Shown in pieces: positions 53,398 through 63,579 of a stretch of DNA of 64,000 bases (position 1 is the first letter of the stretch; each line of letters starts with the position of its first letter). Position numbers and translations under genes: made by a program. The stretch is taken from NCBI GenBank assembly GCA_949825065.1, contig OX463862.1, forward strand, positions 19,523,118-19,587,117, in the 5' to 3' direction. Below the pieces are notes generated by a model that saw nothing but the letters and a program-made list of their open reading frames with translations, ran no database searches and had not been told where the DNA came from. This DNA comes from Odontocerum albicorne. Its lineage: Eukaryota > Arthropoda > Insecta > Trichoptera > Odontoceridae.

Positions 53398-54954
53398 ATG
53401 GCTAGAGTCAGCAGACCCTGCCATCTAACCGTCGCGTTCTGGAATGCAAACGGCACTTTCAAAACCAACAAGCAAGAAATCGAGGACTTCATCGTCGAGC
53501 AGAACCTAGATGTGATGATGATAAACGAATCCTTCTTAAAACCCAGTCACCGATACTCACTTCGTAATTATTATGTTTACCGTAATGACCGCCTCACAGG
53601 CAGAGGAGGCGGCACAGCTATCATAATAAAGGCGAGTCTCGATCACTGCCTTTCCGCATCTCCCCCCACGGACAACATGGAGAGCACCAGCGTTGTGGTT
53701 CAAACCCTCAACCACGGTCCTCTCAAGCTCGTGTCCGTGTATCTCCGACCGACATTACCATTTCTCGAGTCAGATTTGGACTCACTTTTCGCGGACAATC
53801 TTCCCACTATAGTAGCGGGAGATCTCAATGCCAAACATCCGCTCTGGCACAGCCGAGTCAAAAACACTCACGGCCGCACGCTAGCCGAGATCTCCTCCCG
53901 CAAAAATTACTTTGTGGACGCCCCCGCCACTCCGACTAGATACCCCCAAAAAGATAACGACTCTGCAGACGTCTTAGACATCATCATCAAAAACGACATC
54001 CCGTTCAACAGCGACTTGCTAGTGCTAGAGCAGTTGCAGTCCGATCACTACCCGGTTTTATTAACTCTCACGGATAACAACCCCCTTCCGGATCCGTTCC
54101 CCTTCAGGAGGCATATCACCTCCTGGGAGGATTTCGCGGCCACTCTCGAATCTAACATCAGAGTGCCGACCTCTCTTCCTGACTCCGAGGCCATCGATGT
54201 AGCGGTGAGTTATCTCACCGACAACATCAAATCGGCCCTCGAGTCAGCCTCAAAATTGAGACCTCCTCAAAAGCCGGATCCCCCGCTCCCCGTCGATATT
54301 AAAATAAAAATCGCGGAGAAGAACAAGATCAGGAAGCTATGGCAGAACACCGCCAACCCCACGTACAAAACATTGTACAATCGTCTGGTGAAACAGATCA
54401 AACTCGACCTACAGCGCCATCGTAACGATCGCTGGAGCGAATTTATCGAATCACTCGAAGTCGAGGAACACAAAAAGTGGAAGCTGACTCGTTCTCTCCG
54501 TAAAACCCCTCAACGGCCTTCCCCTCTGCAGGGCCCGAACGGCACAGTTTTCTCGGCGCGAGATCGCGCCGAAATCTTTGCGGGCTCGCTCGCCCTCACT
54601 TTTACCCCAAACTCAGACCTCGTCAACCCGTCGCACTCCGCCTCAGTTGACAAAACGGTCAAAAAAATTGTCGCCTCACGACCTCCGCCGACTTCGGATT
54701 TCTTCACCCCGAAAGAAGTCCATAAAATTATTCACGACCTCCATAATAAGAGAGCTCCCGGTCCAGATTCAATAAATAACTTCACCCTGAAGAAACTCCC
54801 AAACAAAGCCGTCTGCGCCATTTCAGCAATCTTTAATGCCTGCTACAGGCATAGATTCATCCCTACACCTCTCAAATGCGCAGACGTTATAATGATTCCG
54901 AAACCGGGTAAAAACCTCACGATCACCGCCCGATCAGCTTACTGCCTACCCTAG
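53398..54954 (+). CDS. LINE ORF2, endonuclease and start of RT
   Basis: I start at ATG 53398, which overlaps the ORF1 terminus in ATGGCTAG; the GTG at 53386 used by some callers is not needed. Residues 10-225 are an AP-type endonuclease: LTVAFWNANG (Asn16), NESFLKP (Glu44), GGGTAIII, VAGDLNAKHPLW (Asp142, Asn144) and SDHYPVLL (Asp216, His217). It nicks target DNA. A linker with conserved Trp/Arg-rich segments leads to the first RT motif, HNKRAPGPDSI (about residue 455), and MIPKPGKN. A single-base loss near 54925-54930 shifts the frame and ends it at TAG. Original ORF2 would be about 910 residues. Confidence 0.93.
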   Translation: MARVSRPCHLTVAFWNANGTFKTNKQEIEDFIVEQNLDVMMINESFLKPSHRYSLRNYYVYRNDRLTGRGGGTAIIIKASLDHCLSASPPTDNMESTSVVVQTLNHGPLKLVSVYLRPTLPFLESDLDSLFADNLPTIVAGDLNAKHPLWHSRVKNTHGRTLAEISSRKNYFVDAPATPTRYPQKDNDSADVLDIIIKNDIPFNSDLLVLEQLQSDHYPVLLTLTDNNPLPDPFPFRRHITSWEDFAATLESNIRVPTSLPDSEAIDVAVSYLTDNIKSALESASKLRPPQKPDPPLPVDIKIKIAEKNKIRKLWQNTANPTYKTLYNRLVKQIKLDLQRHRNDRWSEFIESLEVEEHKKWKLTRSLRKTPQRPSPLQGPNGTVFSARDRAEIFAGSLALTFTPNSDLVNPSHSASVDKTVKKIVASRPPPTSDFFTPKEVHKIIHDLHNKRAPGPDSINNFTLKKLPNKAVCAISAIFNACYRHRFIPTPLKCADVIMIPKPGKNLTITARSAYCLP

Positions 54955-55610
54955 GTAAAGTGCTCGAACGACTTATCCTCGATCGCCTAACAAGCGAGAT
55001 AACCTCGCTTAACATAATTCCAGATACGCAACACGGTTTTCAACCGCGACACTCGACCTCTCATCAACTTCTTCGCGTCGTAGAACATATAGTGACTGGT
55101 TACAACAGAAAACACCAAACAACCCTCCTGTCGCTGGACGTAGCGAAGGCCTTCGACACGGTCTGGCACAACGGACTGCTCTTCAAACTGCACAAGGCCG
55201 GAATCTCTCTCCGCCTCGTGCAGATCATAGCTTCATTTTTAAGCGACCGTACCTTTTCCGTCAAGGTGAGTGGCATAAATTCCTCTCACCGCCCCATACA
55301 AGCGGGGGTTCCGCAAGGAGCCCTCCTCTCTCCCACCCTCTACAATATATACACCAGCGACATGCCCTCTCTCCAGAACCGCCGATCTATCACGGCTCAA
55401 TACGCGGACGATACGGCTTTTCTCTCGAGTTCGAGACACTCTTGCGATTCCCACTCTCGCATTCAAAAATTCCTCCCAAGATTAGAACGCTGGTGTAGAA
55501 ACTGGAATGTCAAGATAAACCCAGCAGAGTCCGTTTTTCTAGAAGACGTCTCAACTTCATCCGCCCACTCAAACTTTTCGGCCAGAGCGTTCCGTGGTGC
55601 GACGAGGTGA
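54928..55610 (+). CDS. LINE ORF2, reverse-transcriptase core (shifted frame)
   Basis: Continues ORF2 after the first frameshift: HRPISLLPTLGKVLERL, HGFQPRHST, LSLDVAKAFDTVWHNGLLFK (motif A Asp), GVPQGALLSPTLYNIY (motif B) and AQYADDTAFLSS (YADD catalytic pair, about 55400-55411). All catalytic residues for target-primed reverse transcription are present. The first ATG (54960) is internal. A second shift in the GTTTTTCT run at about 55530-55537 moves the next part (SRRRLNFIRPLKLFGQSVPW) to another frame; the last 25 residues before the TGA at 55608 are out of frame. Confidence 0.92.
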
Positions 55611-56131
55611 AATACCTCGGCGTCACTCTCGACGCGAAGCTGTCCTGGAAAAAGCACACCACCATCATAACCGGGAGGGCGTACGGCACTCTGAAAGCCC
55701 TAACACCACTCCTGGGCAGATACAGTAGGATGTCCCCACGTATCAAGTTAAACTTGTACAAGGCCATCATACGTCCTCAGATGACATACGCCATCCCGGT
55801 GTGGGGCCACGCGGCCGAAATCCACATGCGCAAACTCCAGGTGTTGCAAAACAAAGCTACGCGCATCATTATGGATGCGCCGTACTTTGTCAGTAACAAA
55901 CGGCTTCACGAAGATTTAGATCTCCCCACCATCCGAGAATACGCGATCTCTCTGGCCGAGAGGTTCTACAGTTCTCTCCCGAGCCACCCAAACCCCCTAA
56001 TCAGTTCACTGTCGGACTACGACGCGAACGCAAATATCATTCACCCCAGGCCGAAGCAGATTCTTCGTTCCACCCCTCGACCCCCTATTCGCAATGGTAG
56101 GCGCCGAATTATGCCTAGAGCGCATACATAA
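55535..56131 (+). CDS. LINE ORF2, RT C-terminal part (shifted frame)
   Basis: After the second shift: FSRRRLNFIRPLKLFG, VKYLGVTLDAKLSWKKH (motif E-like KYLGVTLD), LYKAIIRPQMTYAIPVWGHA, LQNKATRIIMDAPYFVSN and a basic end RNGRRRIMPRAH. This is the thumb and C-terminal domain of Jockey-clade reverse transcriptases. ATG 55607 is internal; the continuous frame starts around 55535. The final stop at 56129-56131 seems natural, and the same stop region is found in the truncated copy near 23238. Confidence 0.9.
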   Translation, partial: FSRRRLNFIRPLKLFGQSVPWCDEVKYLGVTLDAKLSWKKHTTIITGRAYGTLKALTPLLGRYSRMSPRIKLNLYKAIIRPQMTYAIPVWGHAAEIHMRKLQVLQNKATRIIMDAPYFVSNKRLHEDLDLPTIREYAISLAERFYSSLPSHPNPLISSLSDYDANANIIHPRPKQILRSTPRPPIRNGRRRIMPRAHT

Positions 56132-56478
56132 TACGTATTTTATTTTAGCCCCATATTTATCTATCTAAAAATACCCCCATCTTCGTAATATATTATTATA
56201 TCTATATTTATATATGTATACATCTCTATCCTTTCTCTTCTTTATTCATATTTATCAACACCTATGACATACAAAAATATAAGTATATTAATATGTAACC
56301 TATATGTATTTATTATCTTAATATATGTACCGAATTCTATCATTTCCTCTCTTATAACATACTTTTTCACACCACCACCCAAATAACCTTCAAATTTCAC
56401 AAGTCCGTTTCATTTATTCGATGAAGGAGTAAGGTGTCCGCAAGTTGGACCGACACTCCGAGAAAAATCCCAACTAGA
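56132..56478 (+). other. LINE 3'UTR and 3' end
   Basis: AT-rich (ATATGTAACCTATATGTATT), CACACCACCACCCAAATAAC, then the terminal GATGAAGGAGTAAGGTGTCC, GCAAGTTGGACCGACACTCC, GAGAAAAATC. The same end occurs at 23200-23632. Its last 50 bases correspond to the 95-bp satellite at 4460-5170. Confidence 0.9.
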
Positions 56479-56591
56479 GCTAACAACATGCTGATGAACA
56501 TCGGATCGTTTTGATATTATCAACAAGCACACGAGCATGATGTTGTGTGAAATACGTATGTCAGCATGCGGACGGCAGCTTCACAATGGCA

Positions 56592-57060
56592 GCATTATAA
56601 ACCAACACAGCACTGCTAAACGATTGAAACATCTCGAGCAATGGCAAATAAATACTAGTAAGTCATTGCCGAGTATACATATACGAGTATAAGATCATGA
56701 GGTGGCAGGAAAGGGAGACTTAATTCTGCCCTCCCCCGTCCTTAATGTATGTACAGTAGTAGGAACCCAATATCCTGTTTGATTATAATAGTCTATGACC
56801 ATCATAATCAAAAAGGATATTGGGTAGCCTACTTGGTAACATACTAATCTTCCACTTGGGAGTTTCGGGTTCTATTTCCAACGGTACCCGAAAACAAAAT
56901 TGAAATAATATATTTAAGAATCCGTTATGTAACAATACTTGGACGCTAGACGTGTGCGAGTATTGTTGCCTGTAAACGTTCGGCTGAATTCTCATTCCAT
57001 ACGATAGTGAACTGCGAGTTACGTGACTACTTTCGTGCCTATTTATTCAAAGGCTCAGCG
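56592..57060 (+). mobile_element. composite SINE-like repeat, copy 2
   Basis: Collinear with 45085-45590, including AAGATCATGAGGTGGCAGGA, the CCCAATATCC hairpin and the tRNA-like TAGCCTACTTGGTAACATAC..TCGGGTTCTATTTCC (box A/box B). Minus-strand peptides over both copies are related only because the DNA is repeated. Confidence 0.75.
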
Positions 57061-57510
57061 ATTGGGGCCAACGGCACATCAAAAAATTTCATTTGAAAAA
57101 AAAAAAGATTCGCTATGCCGTTAGTATGTTTCAAAAAGTGATTGAAAAAACTATTAAATTCAAGTCTGTAATAATTTTTAATGTCTTTCAATAGAATTTT
57201 CAGAAATAAGAATTTTCAGCCACATTTAATACATCTGAGAAGCAGCATTCTTTCAAGAATCACATAATGACCCGATTAGTGAAACATGTCAATAATAGTT
57301 TTAATAATTAATTAAATTTAAATACGAAATGCGTCTTCTTAAACATTATACCAAATCATTCAATACTTCTGTAACAAGTATTATTTTTAAAATGAACTAA
57401 AAAGAATACTCAAAAGTAAATAGGTTGATTGTTGGACAAAAATACACGACCAACGTAAAATATTTACCTGCCACATTCAGTACATCTATGCACACGTATT
57501 CTTTTAAGAA
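57061..57510 (+). repeat. diverged flank of the 117-bp satellite
   Basis: Two or three old units (TTTTCAGCCACATTTAATAC; ATTTACCTGCCACATTCAGT, ACATCTATGCACACGTATTC) precede the homogeneous array. One reads KYLPATFSTSMHTYSFKN in the plus frame. Confidence 0.7.
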
Positions 57511-60190
57511 TTACAAAGGATAGAGTTGGTTAATGAATACTTTCATTGTTTGGGAATAAGATACGATCGACGTCAAAGATTTATTAGCCACATTCAATAC
57601 ATCGGTGAACACGTATTCTTTCAAGAATGACAAAGGATGGAGCTGGTTAATGAATACTTTCATTGTTTGGGAATAAGATACGATCGACGTCAAAGATTTA
57701 TTAGCCACATTCAATACATCGGTGAACACGTATTCTTTCAAGAATGACAAAGGATGGAGCTGGTTAATGAATACTTTCATTGTTTGGGAATAAGATACGA
57801 TCGATGTCAAAGATTTATTAGCCACATTCAATACATCGGTTAACACGTATTCTTTCAAGAATGACAAAGGATGGAGCTGGTTAATGAATACTTTCATTGT
57901 TTGGTAATAAGATACGATCGATGTCAAAGATTTATTAGCCACATTCAATACATCGGTTAACACGTAGTCTTTCAAGAATGACAAAGGATGGAGCTGGTTA
58001 ATGAATACTTTCATTGTTTGGGAATAAGATACGATCGACGTCAAAGATTTATTAGCCACATTCAATACATCGGTGAACACGTATTCTTTCAAGAATGACA
58101 AAGGATGGAGCTGGTTAATGAATACTTTCATTGTTTGGTAATAAGATACGATCGATGTCAAAGATTTATTAGCCACATTCAATACATCGGTTAACACGTA
58201 TTCTTTCAAGAATGACAAAGGATGGAGCTGGTTAATGAATACTTTCATTGTTTGGTAATAAGATACGATCGATGTCAAAGATTTATTAGCCACATTCAAT
58301 ACATCGGTTAACACGTAGTCTTTCAAGAATGACAAAGGATGGAGCTGGTTAATGAATACTTTCATTGTTTGGGAATAAGATACGATCGACGTCAAAGATT
58401 TATTAGCCACATTCAATACATCGGTGAACACGTATTCTTTCAAGAATGACAAAGGATGGAGCTGGTTAATGAATACTTTCATTGTTTGGGAATAAGATAC
58501 GATCGACGTCAAAGATTTATTAGCCACATTCAATACATCGGTGAACACGTATTCTTTCAAGAATGACAAAGGATGGAGCTGGTTAATGAATACTTTCATT
58601 GTTTGGGAATAAGATACGATCGACGTCAAAGATTTATTAGCCACATTCAATACATCGGTGAACACGTATTCTTTCAAGAATGACAAAGGATGGAGCTGGT
58701 TAATGAATACTTTCATTGTTTGGGAATAAGATACGATCGATGTCAAAGATTTATTAGCCACATTCAATACATCGGTGAACACGTATTCTTTCAAGAATGA
58801 CAAAGGATGGAGCTGGTTAATGAATACTTTCATTGTTTGGGAATAAGATACGATCGACGTCAAAGATTTATTAGCCACATACAATACATCGGTGAACACG
58901 TATTCTTTCAAGAATGACAAAGGATGGAGCTGGTTAATGAATACTTTCATTGTTTGGGAATAAGATACGATCGACGTCAAAGATTTATTAGCCACATTCA
59001 ATACATCGGTGAACACGTATTCTTTCAAGAATGACAAAGGATGGAGCTGGTTAATGAATACTTTCATTGTTTGGTAATAAGATACGATCGATGTCAAAGA
59101 TTTATTAGCCACATTCAATACATCGGTTAACACGTAGTCTTTCAAGAATGACAAAGGATGGAGCTGGTTAATGAATACTTTCATTGTTTGGTAATAAGAT
59201 ACGATCGATGTCAAAGATTTATTAGCCACATTCAATACATCGGTTAACACGTAGTCTTTCAAGAATGACAAAGGATGGAGCTGGTTAATGAATACTTTCA
59301 TTGTTTGGGAATAAGATACGATCGACGTCAAAGATTTATTAGCCACATTCAATACATCGGTGAACACGTATTCTTTCAAGAATGACAAAGGATGGAGCTG
59401 GTTAATGAATACTTTCATTGTTTGGGAATAAGATACGATCGACGTCAAAGATTTATTAGCCACATTCAATACATCGGTGAACACGTATTCTTTCAAGAAT
59501 GACAAAGGATGGAGCTGGTTAATGAATACTTTCATTGTTTGGGAATAAGATACGATCGACGTCAAAGATTTATTAGCCACATTCAATACATCGGTGAACA
59601 CGTATTCTTTCAAGAATGACAAAGGATGGAGCTGGTTAATGAATACTTTCATTGTTTGGGAATAAGATACGATCGATGTCAAAGATTTATTAGCCACATT
59701 CAATACATCGGTGAACACGTATTCTTTCAAGAATGACAAAGGATGGAGCTGGTTAATGAATACTTTCATTGTTTGGGAATAAGATACGATCGACGTCAAA
59801 GATTTATTAGCCACATACAATACATCGGTGAACACGTATTCTTTCAAGAATGACAAAGGATGGAGCTGGTTAATGAATACTTTCATTGTTTGGGAATAAG
59901 ATACGATCGACGTCAAAGATTTATTAGCCACATTCAATACATCGGTGAACACGTATTCTTTCAAGAATGACAAAGGATGGAGCTGGTTAATGAATACTTT
60001 CATTGTTTGGGAATAAGATACGATCGACGTCAAAGATTTATTAGCCACATTCAATACATCGGTGAACACGTATTCTTTCAAGAATGACAAAGGATGGAGC
60101 TGGTTAATGAATACTTTCATTGTTTGGGAATAAGATACGATCGACGTCAAAGATTTATTAGCCACATTCAATACATCGGTGAACACATAT
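57511..60190. repeat. 117-bp satellite (about 23 copies) with 936-bp higher-order period
   Basis: Unit: CAAAGATTTATTAGCCACAT, TCAATACATCGGTGAACACG, TATTCTTTCAAGAATGACAA, AGGATGGAGCTGGTTAATGA, ATACTTTCATTGTTTGGGAA, TAAGATACGATCGACGT. Units are nearly identical. The rare CCACATACAA variant starts at 58875 and 59811, exactly 936 bp (8 units) apart, and the variants around it repeat in the same order. The minus strand is open for 891 codons (60186-57511) because 117 is divisible by three and one frame lacks stops. There is no signal peptide, start context or flanking exon that would make it a gene. Confidence 0.97.
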
Positions 60191-60400
60191 TAATTTAGAA
60201 TGATAAAGGATAAAGTCTGTTCAATGGATTCGTTGATTGTTTGGAAAAAAGACACGATCGACGTAAAATATTTATTGTCCACATTCGATTCATTTCTGAA
60301 CAAGAAATACATCTATGAACACGTGTCATTTTCAGAATGGCAACAAAGAGAAACCGGTTTATTAATTATAACGGATTCAATTTCTGATAGTGAATGAATT
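60191..60400 (+). repeat. diverged satellite unit with longer plus-strand frame
   Basis: GATAAAGGATAAAGTCTGTT, GATTCGTTGATTGTTTGGAA, AAAAGACACGATCGACGTAA. The plus frame at 60200-60397 reads DSLIVWKKDTIDVKYLLSTF, where the satellite units have WE-stop-DTIDVKDLLATF. It is a 65-codon relic of the sequence from which the satellite arose, not clearly a gene. Confidence 0.6.
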
Positions 60401-61074
60401 TTTATCCAGATGCATTCTTAGTGAAATTTGCAATGAAAATACGAGTATAATAGAAAATTTATTCTTTTGTATGATGTCCTTCAACATTGGTGATTCGAAC
60501 ATTTGTAGTGCGTGGCCGAGTGACACCACTATATTTAGACTAATTAATTGAGCTTTTGGTAGAGGCATTTAAGAAGGCACGAGCTAACGGCACTTGCTAG
60601 CAATATACCCCCTGCATGAAGAGGCAACAACACTTGCACACATCTAGCGCTTACGAGTATTGTTACCTGACTAGGTCCCTTTTTTATTTATTTTCTCGAG
60701 AACCATCGGGAATCAAACTGGGGATTTTTTTTTAATCGAATTGCATTGTTCCAAGCCGATAGTCATCCCAGTTTTAAAAAATATTCAAAGTAAAAAATAT
60801 AAAGTAGGCAATAAAGAAAAAGCGAAGAACACATTTATGGATGTGTGTAGAAAGTAGAATCTATTAAAATATAGTGGAGTTCCATGCAACCATACGACGG
60901 ACTACCTTGGCCCGATTGACTATTCTGATCTTATAGTGACCAGGAATAGTGTTACAACTTTCTCTAACTTTTATAATAAATTTGTTGGCTTCTCAAAGGT
61001 TTCAAGGCACTCTTGTATGGCCGGAGTAAACATAATTTTATATTAATTTCGTTTAATTTAATTTCGTCCGTGTC
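60401..61074. other. unassigned sequence
   Basis: CACACATCTAGCGCTTACGA..GTATTGTTACCTG near 60637 resembles the ends of the composite repeats at 45470 and 56955. Nothing else. Confidence 0.35.
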
Positions 61075-61150
61075 ATTGATATCTAGAATAGATTGCCACG
61101 TGGCAATAAGTCCGTCAGGTTGTACTGTATAAAGCAAAAGGTATTTCAAT
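61075..61150 (+). mobile_element. LINE 3' tail with hairpin
   Basis: ATTGCCACGTGGCAAT (61092-61107) followed by AAGTCCGTCAGGTTGTACTG. Same terminal motif as 9487-9540 and 30512-30550. Confidence 0.65.
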
Positions 61151-62074
61151 GTAAAACAATGTAACTTTTTGTGAGTACCACCGCTATTCTTTTTACATTT
61201 CGATGTGGTGACAGTAGAGGAGGAACTCGCACCACCGATCAAAGTATGACTAAATCCAATTTTTTTCAGAGTATACGATCGCACTGTAAAGAAACCTAAT
61301 TAATTCCTAGATACAGTGTGAGTGGAGGAGAGACAACTCCATGTAAATTTTTCAGTATTGTTTGGCTTTTTATATTTTAATTCCTTCAGTACATACTTGA
61401 AAATGGACTTGATTCCATTGTAAACTGTGTACCAATGATTATCAACTAAATCCCTCTACATTTAAGATGTATCCATTGGGAAATCAATTTGTAAATTAAT
61501 ATGTTGAGTTATAAATTAATATGTTGAGTTATAAAAAAAGACCGATTGCTGAATTTAAAAAATGTTAAATTTCAACTGCACTTTTATTTCCACATGTATA
61601 TCAACAGTGACGCTCGGTGTGGCGAAATGCGACCTGCCTGTCTTAAGACGGTCCCATATCATATTAATGAATGTTTGTACTGTAAGAGTTTTGTATTTTT
61701 TACTTAGGTACTTGGATGTTTATGTGTTATTTGAATAATTATATTGTATTAATATATCTATTCATTTGATTTTATTGTAATTGTTATAATATTTTTAAGG
61801 AATAAATACATTTGTCTTTGTAATAAATAACTGACTCAATACTTGTATTATTTTTTTATATTATTGTAAGGTGAGTTGTACTGTTTATAAAATAAATATA
61901 TGCCATTGGATAAAAAGAAACAAGATATGGAATGAAAAATATTTAAGTAGGATAATTTGGTTCAGAATTGCAATCAATTTGTTTGCTTATTTATTTATTG
62001 CACCTGTTACAAGACAATATCTTGCAAATTATAAACAGCTTTAAATAAGTACACAATCAGTGGTTCAATAATAA
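61151..62074. other. unassigned sequence
   Basis: A 21-bp duplication (ATTAATATGTTGAGTTATAA) at 61495-61536. GGTGTGGCGAAATGCGACCT..GCCTGTCTTAAGACGG at 61617-61656 followed by AATAAATACATTTG looks like a retroelement 3' end, but I cannot assign it. Confidence 0.35.
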
Positions 62075-63000
62075 AGAAAGTTTGCAATGAGCTTTTTTAT
62101 CCAGTTCGAAAAGCTTTTTTTATATATTTCACTATATAAAACACTTCTGGCTGGAGAAATGATTTGCTGAACTTAGTGAAGAGGCAAATAATAAACCTTT
62201 AGATGATACCGACCCTGTACAAGATCTGTCAATTCTATATGGAATACAGTCGACAGATTAAGGGTCAGTGTCACATGGTGCAAAAGGAATATTGAGATGG
62301 GAATTATTAAGGGAGGGCGATGTGTTACGCCAGCACGAACAGGTGCAGGATAATGTTTAGATAATGTCACAGAACATTTTATGATATTCACGAGACATTT
62401 TTCGTGCCATAAAAAAATGTTGATCTTTGGGTCAACATTTTACAAATTCTAAATAAAATTGTTTCATACCAATCAAAAGACGATTTGAGACATAAAACTG
62501 TTGAAGAAACTCTTACAGGAATCCAAAACTTTATATATTTAAAAATCGGAAATCGCTTGAAACAAGCAATTTTTATAAGTTTGATCGTCAATAAAAATTC
62601 TATATTGATCAAACTTTCAGAATAGTAGAAAATAAATCTCTAGACTGAAAGAAGTGTATATTGGCTGAAGTAGAAGTTAAATTGTAAACCACGCCTAATT
62701 CAAAATGCGGACAAGTAAATAAATTTCATTAAGATAATAGAGCTCACTATTATGTTAAAAAGACCTGTGTTTACCGCAATGGAAATGTTTACACCGCGTT
62801 CGCGAATGGAATTGATTTGGCGTCCACAATTATGTTAAGCAATATACCGAAATTATATTGTTTTCTAAAACAAAGATATTCATAATTAGTCGAATTAACG
62901 AACTGAGTGTTGCAAGAAACTAGAAAAAGGATGAGAAAAAAATATCTGATACTCGTATTAATTAATCTAAGATAAAAAATTAATTGAATTACCAATTTGC
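62075..63000 (+). repeat. dispersed repeat of unknown origin (uninterrupted copy)
   Basis: Collinear with 40971-41068 plus 41982-42890 and lacking the mariner. The junction region reads TTTATATATTTCACTATATA..CTGGCTGGAGAAATGA. A broken frame (ELSEEANNKPLDDTDPVQDL, KGILRWELLREGDVLRQHEQ) at about 62165-62350 is somewhat protein-like but unrecognised. Confidence 0.6.
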
Positions 63001-63579
63001 TCCTAAATTAAATTATATGAAAATATATATTGAACGATTCTAATTATGATATACTCGAACGTGTACAGAGCTATTCTCAGTGCAAAAATTCTCGATCTTT
63101 AAGGAGATATCGATTTTTTTACATATTGTTGGGATGCACTCCAATAATGAACATGATTAACAATTTCTATAAATAAGAAATTCGTATATTTATCAAAGAG
63201 AATGAAAAATACTAAATAGAAATCCAACTAAAGTTTATTTGAAAAAGTGTCAATGAATTAAGGAAATCATCCCAGAATGTTTTAATATAAAGCAAGCAGT
63301 ATTACAAGTGTCAGCACTAGGGAAACTGAAATAATTGTATCAAATCACAACGAATGTGTTGTGTCTTCCAGTTTATTTAAATGTCTGGTTAACCTAATAT
63401 TTTTTTTTTTAATTGTTTGCTAGCCAGTAACAAACAGTGCTTGCATTTTAAATTGAAATATTCAAATAACTAGGTTTTGTCACAAAAATAGTTATATCAA
63501 ATTTGTATTATTTGTTTTTTTTTATTGTGTGATGACAGTACACAAATACTAGAAAATGTTGAAGCCGACGAATATGAGA
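63001..63579. other. unassigned sequence
   Basis: No recognised feature. Confidence 0.4.

Larger units (their letters stand above)
51359..56478 (+). mobile_element. full-length Jockey-clade LINE (5,120 bp)
   Basis: Flanked by GCTAACAACAT at 51348-51358 and 56479-56489, an 11-bp target duplication. It starts CATTCGGCCGCTCACAGCCG. The 5'UTR is followed by ORF1 (gag-like, three CCHC knuckles), ORF2 (AP-type endonuclease then reverse transcriptase), and a 3'UTR ending GATGAAGGAGTAAGGTGTCC..ACTCCGAGAAAAATCCCAACTAGA, with no long poly-A. Its G+C content is far above its surroundings. Complete ends show an insertion that was not 5'-truncated; a few point defects show it is now inactive or was copied from an active parent. 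Confidence 0.95.

Noticed and set aside
57511..60186. 891-codon minus-strand open frame
   Set aside because: It translates a 117-bp tandem array. One strand-frame lacks a stop and 117 is divisible by three, so openness is automatic. There are no flanking exons, no start context and no domain.
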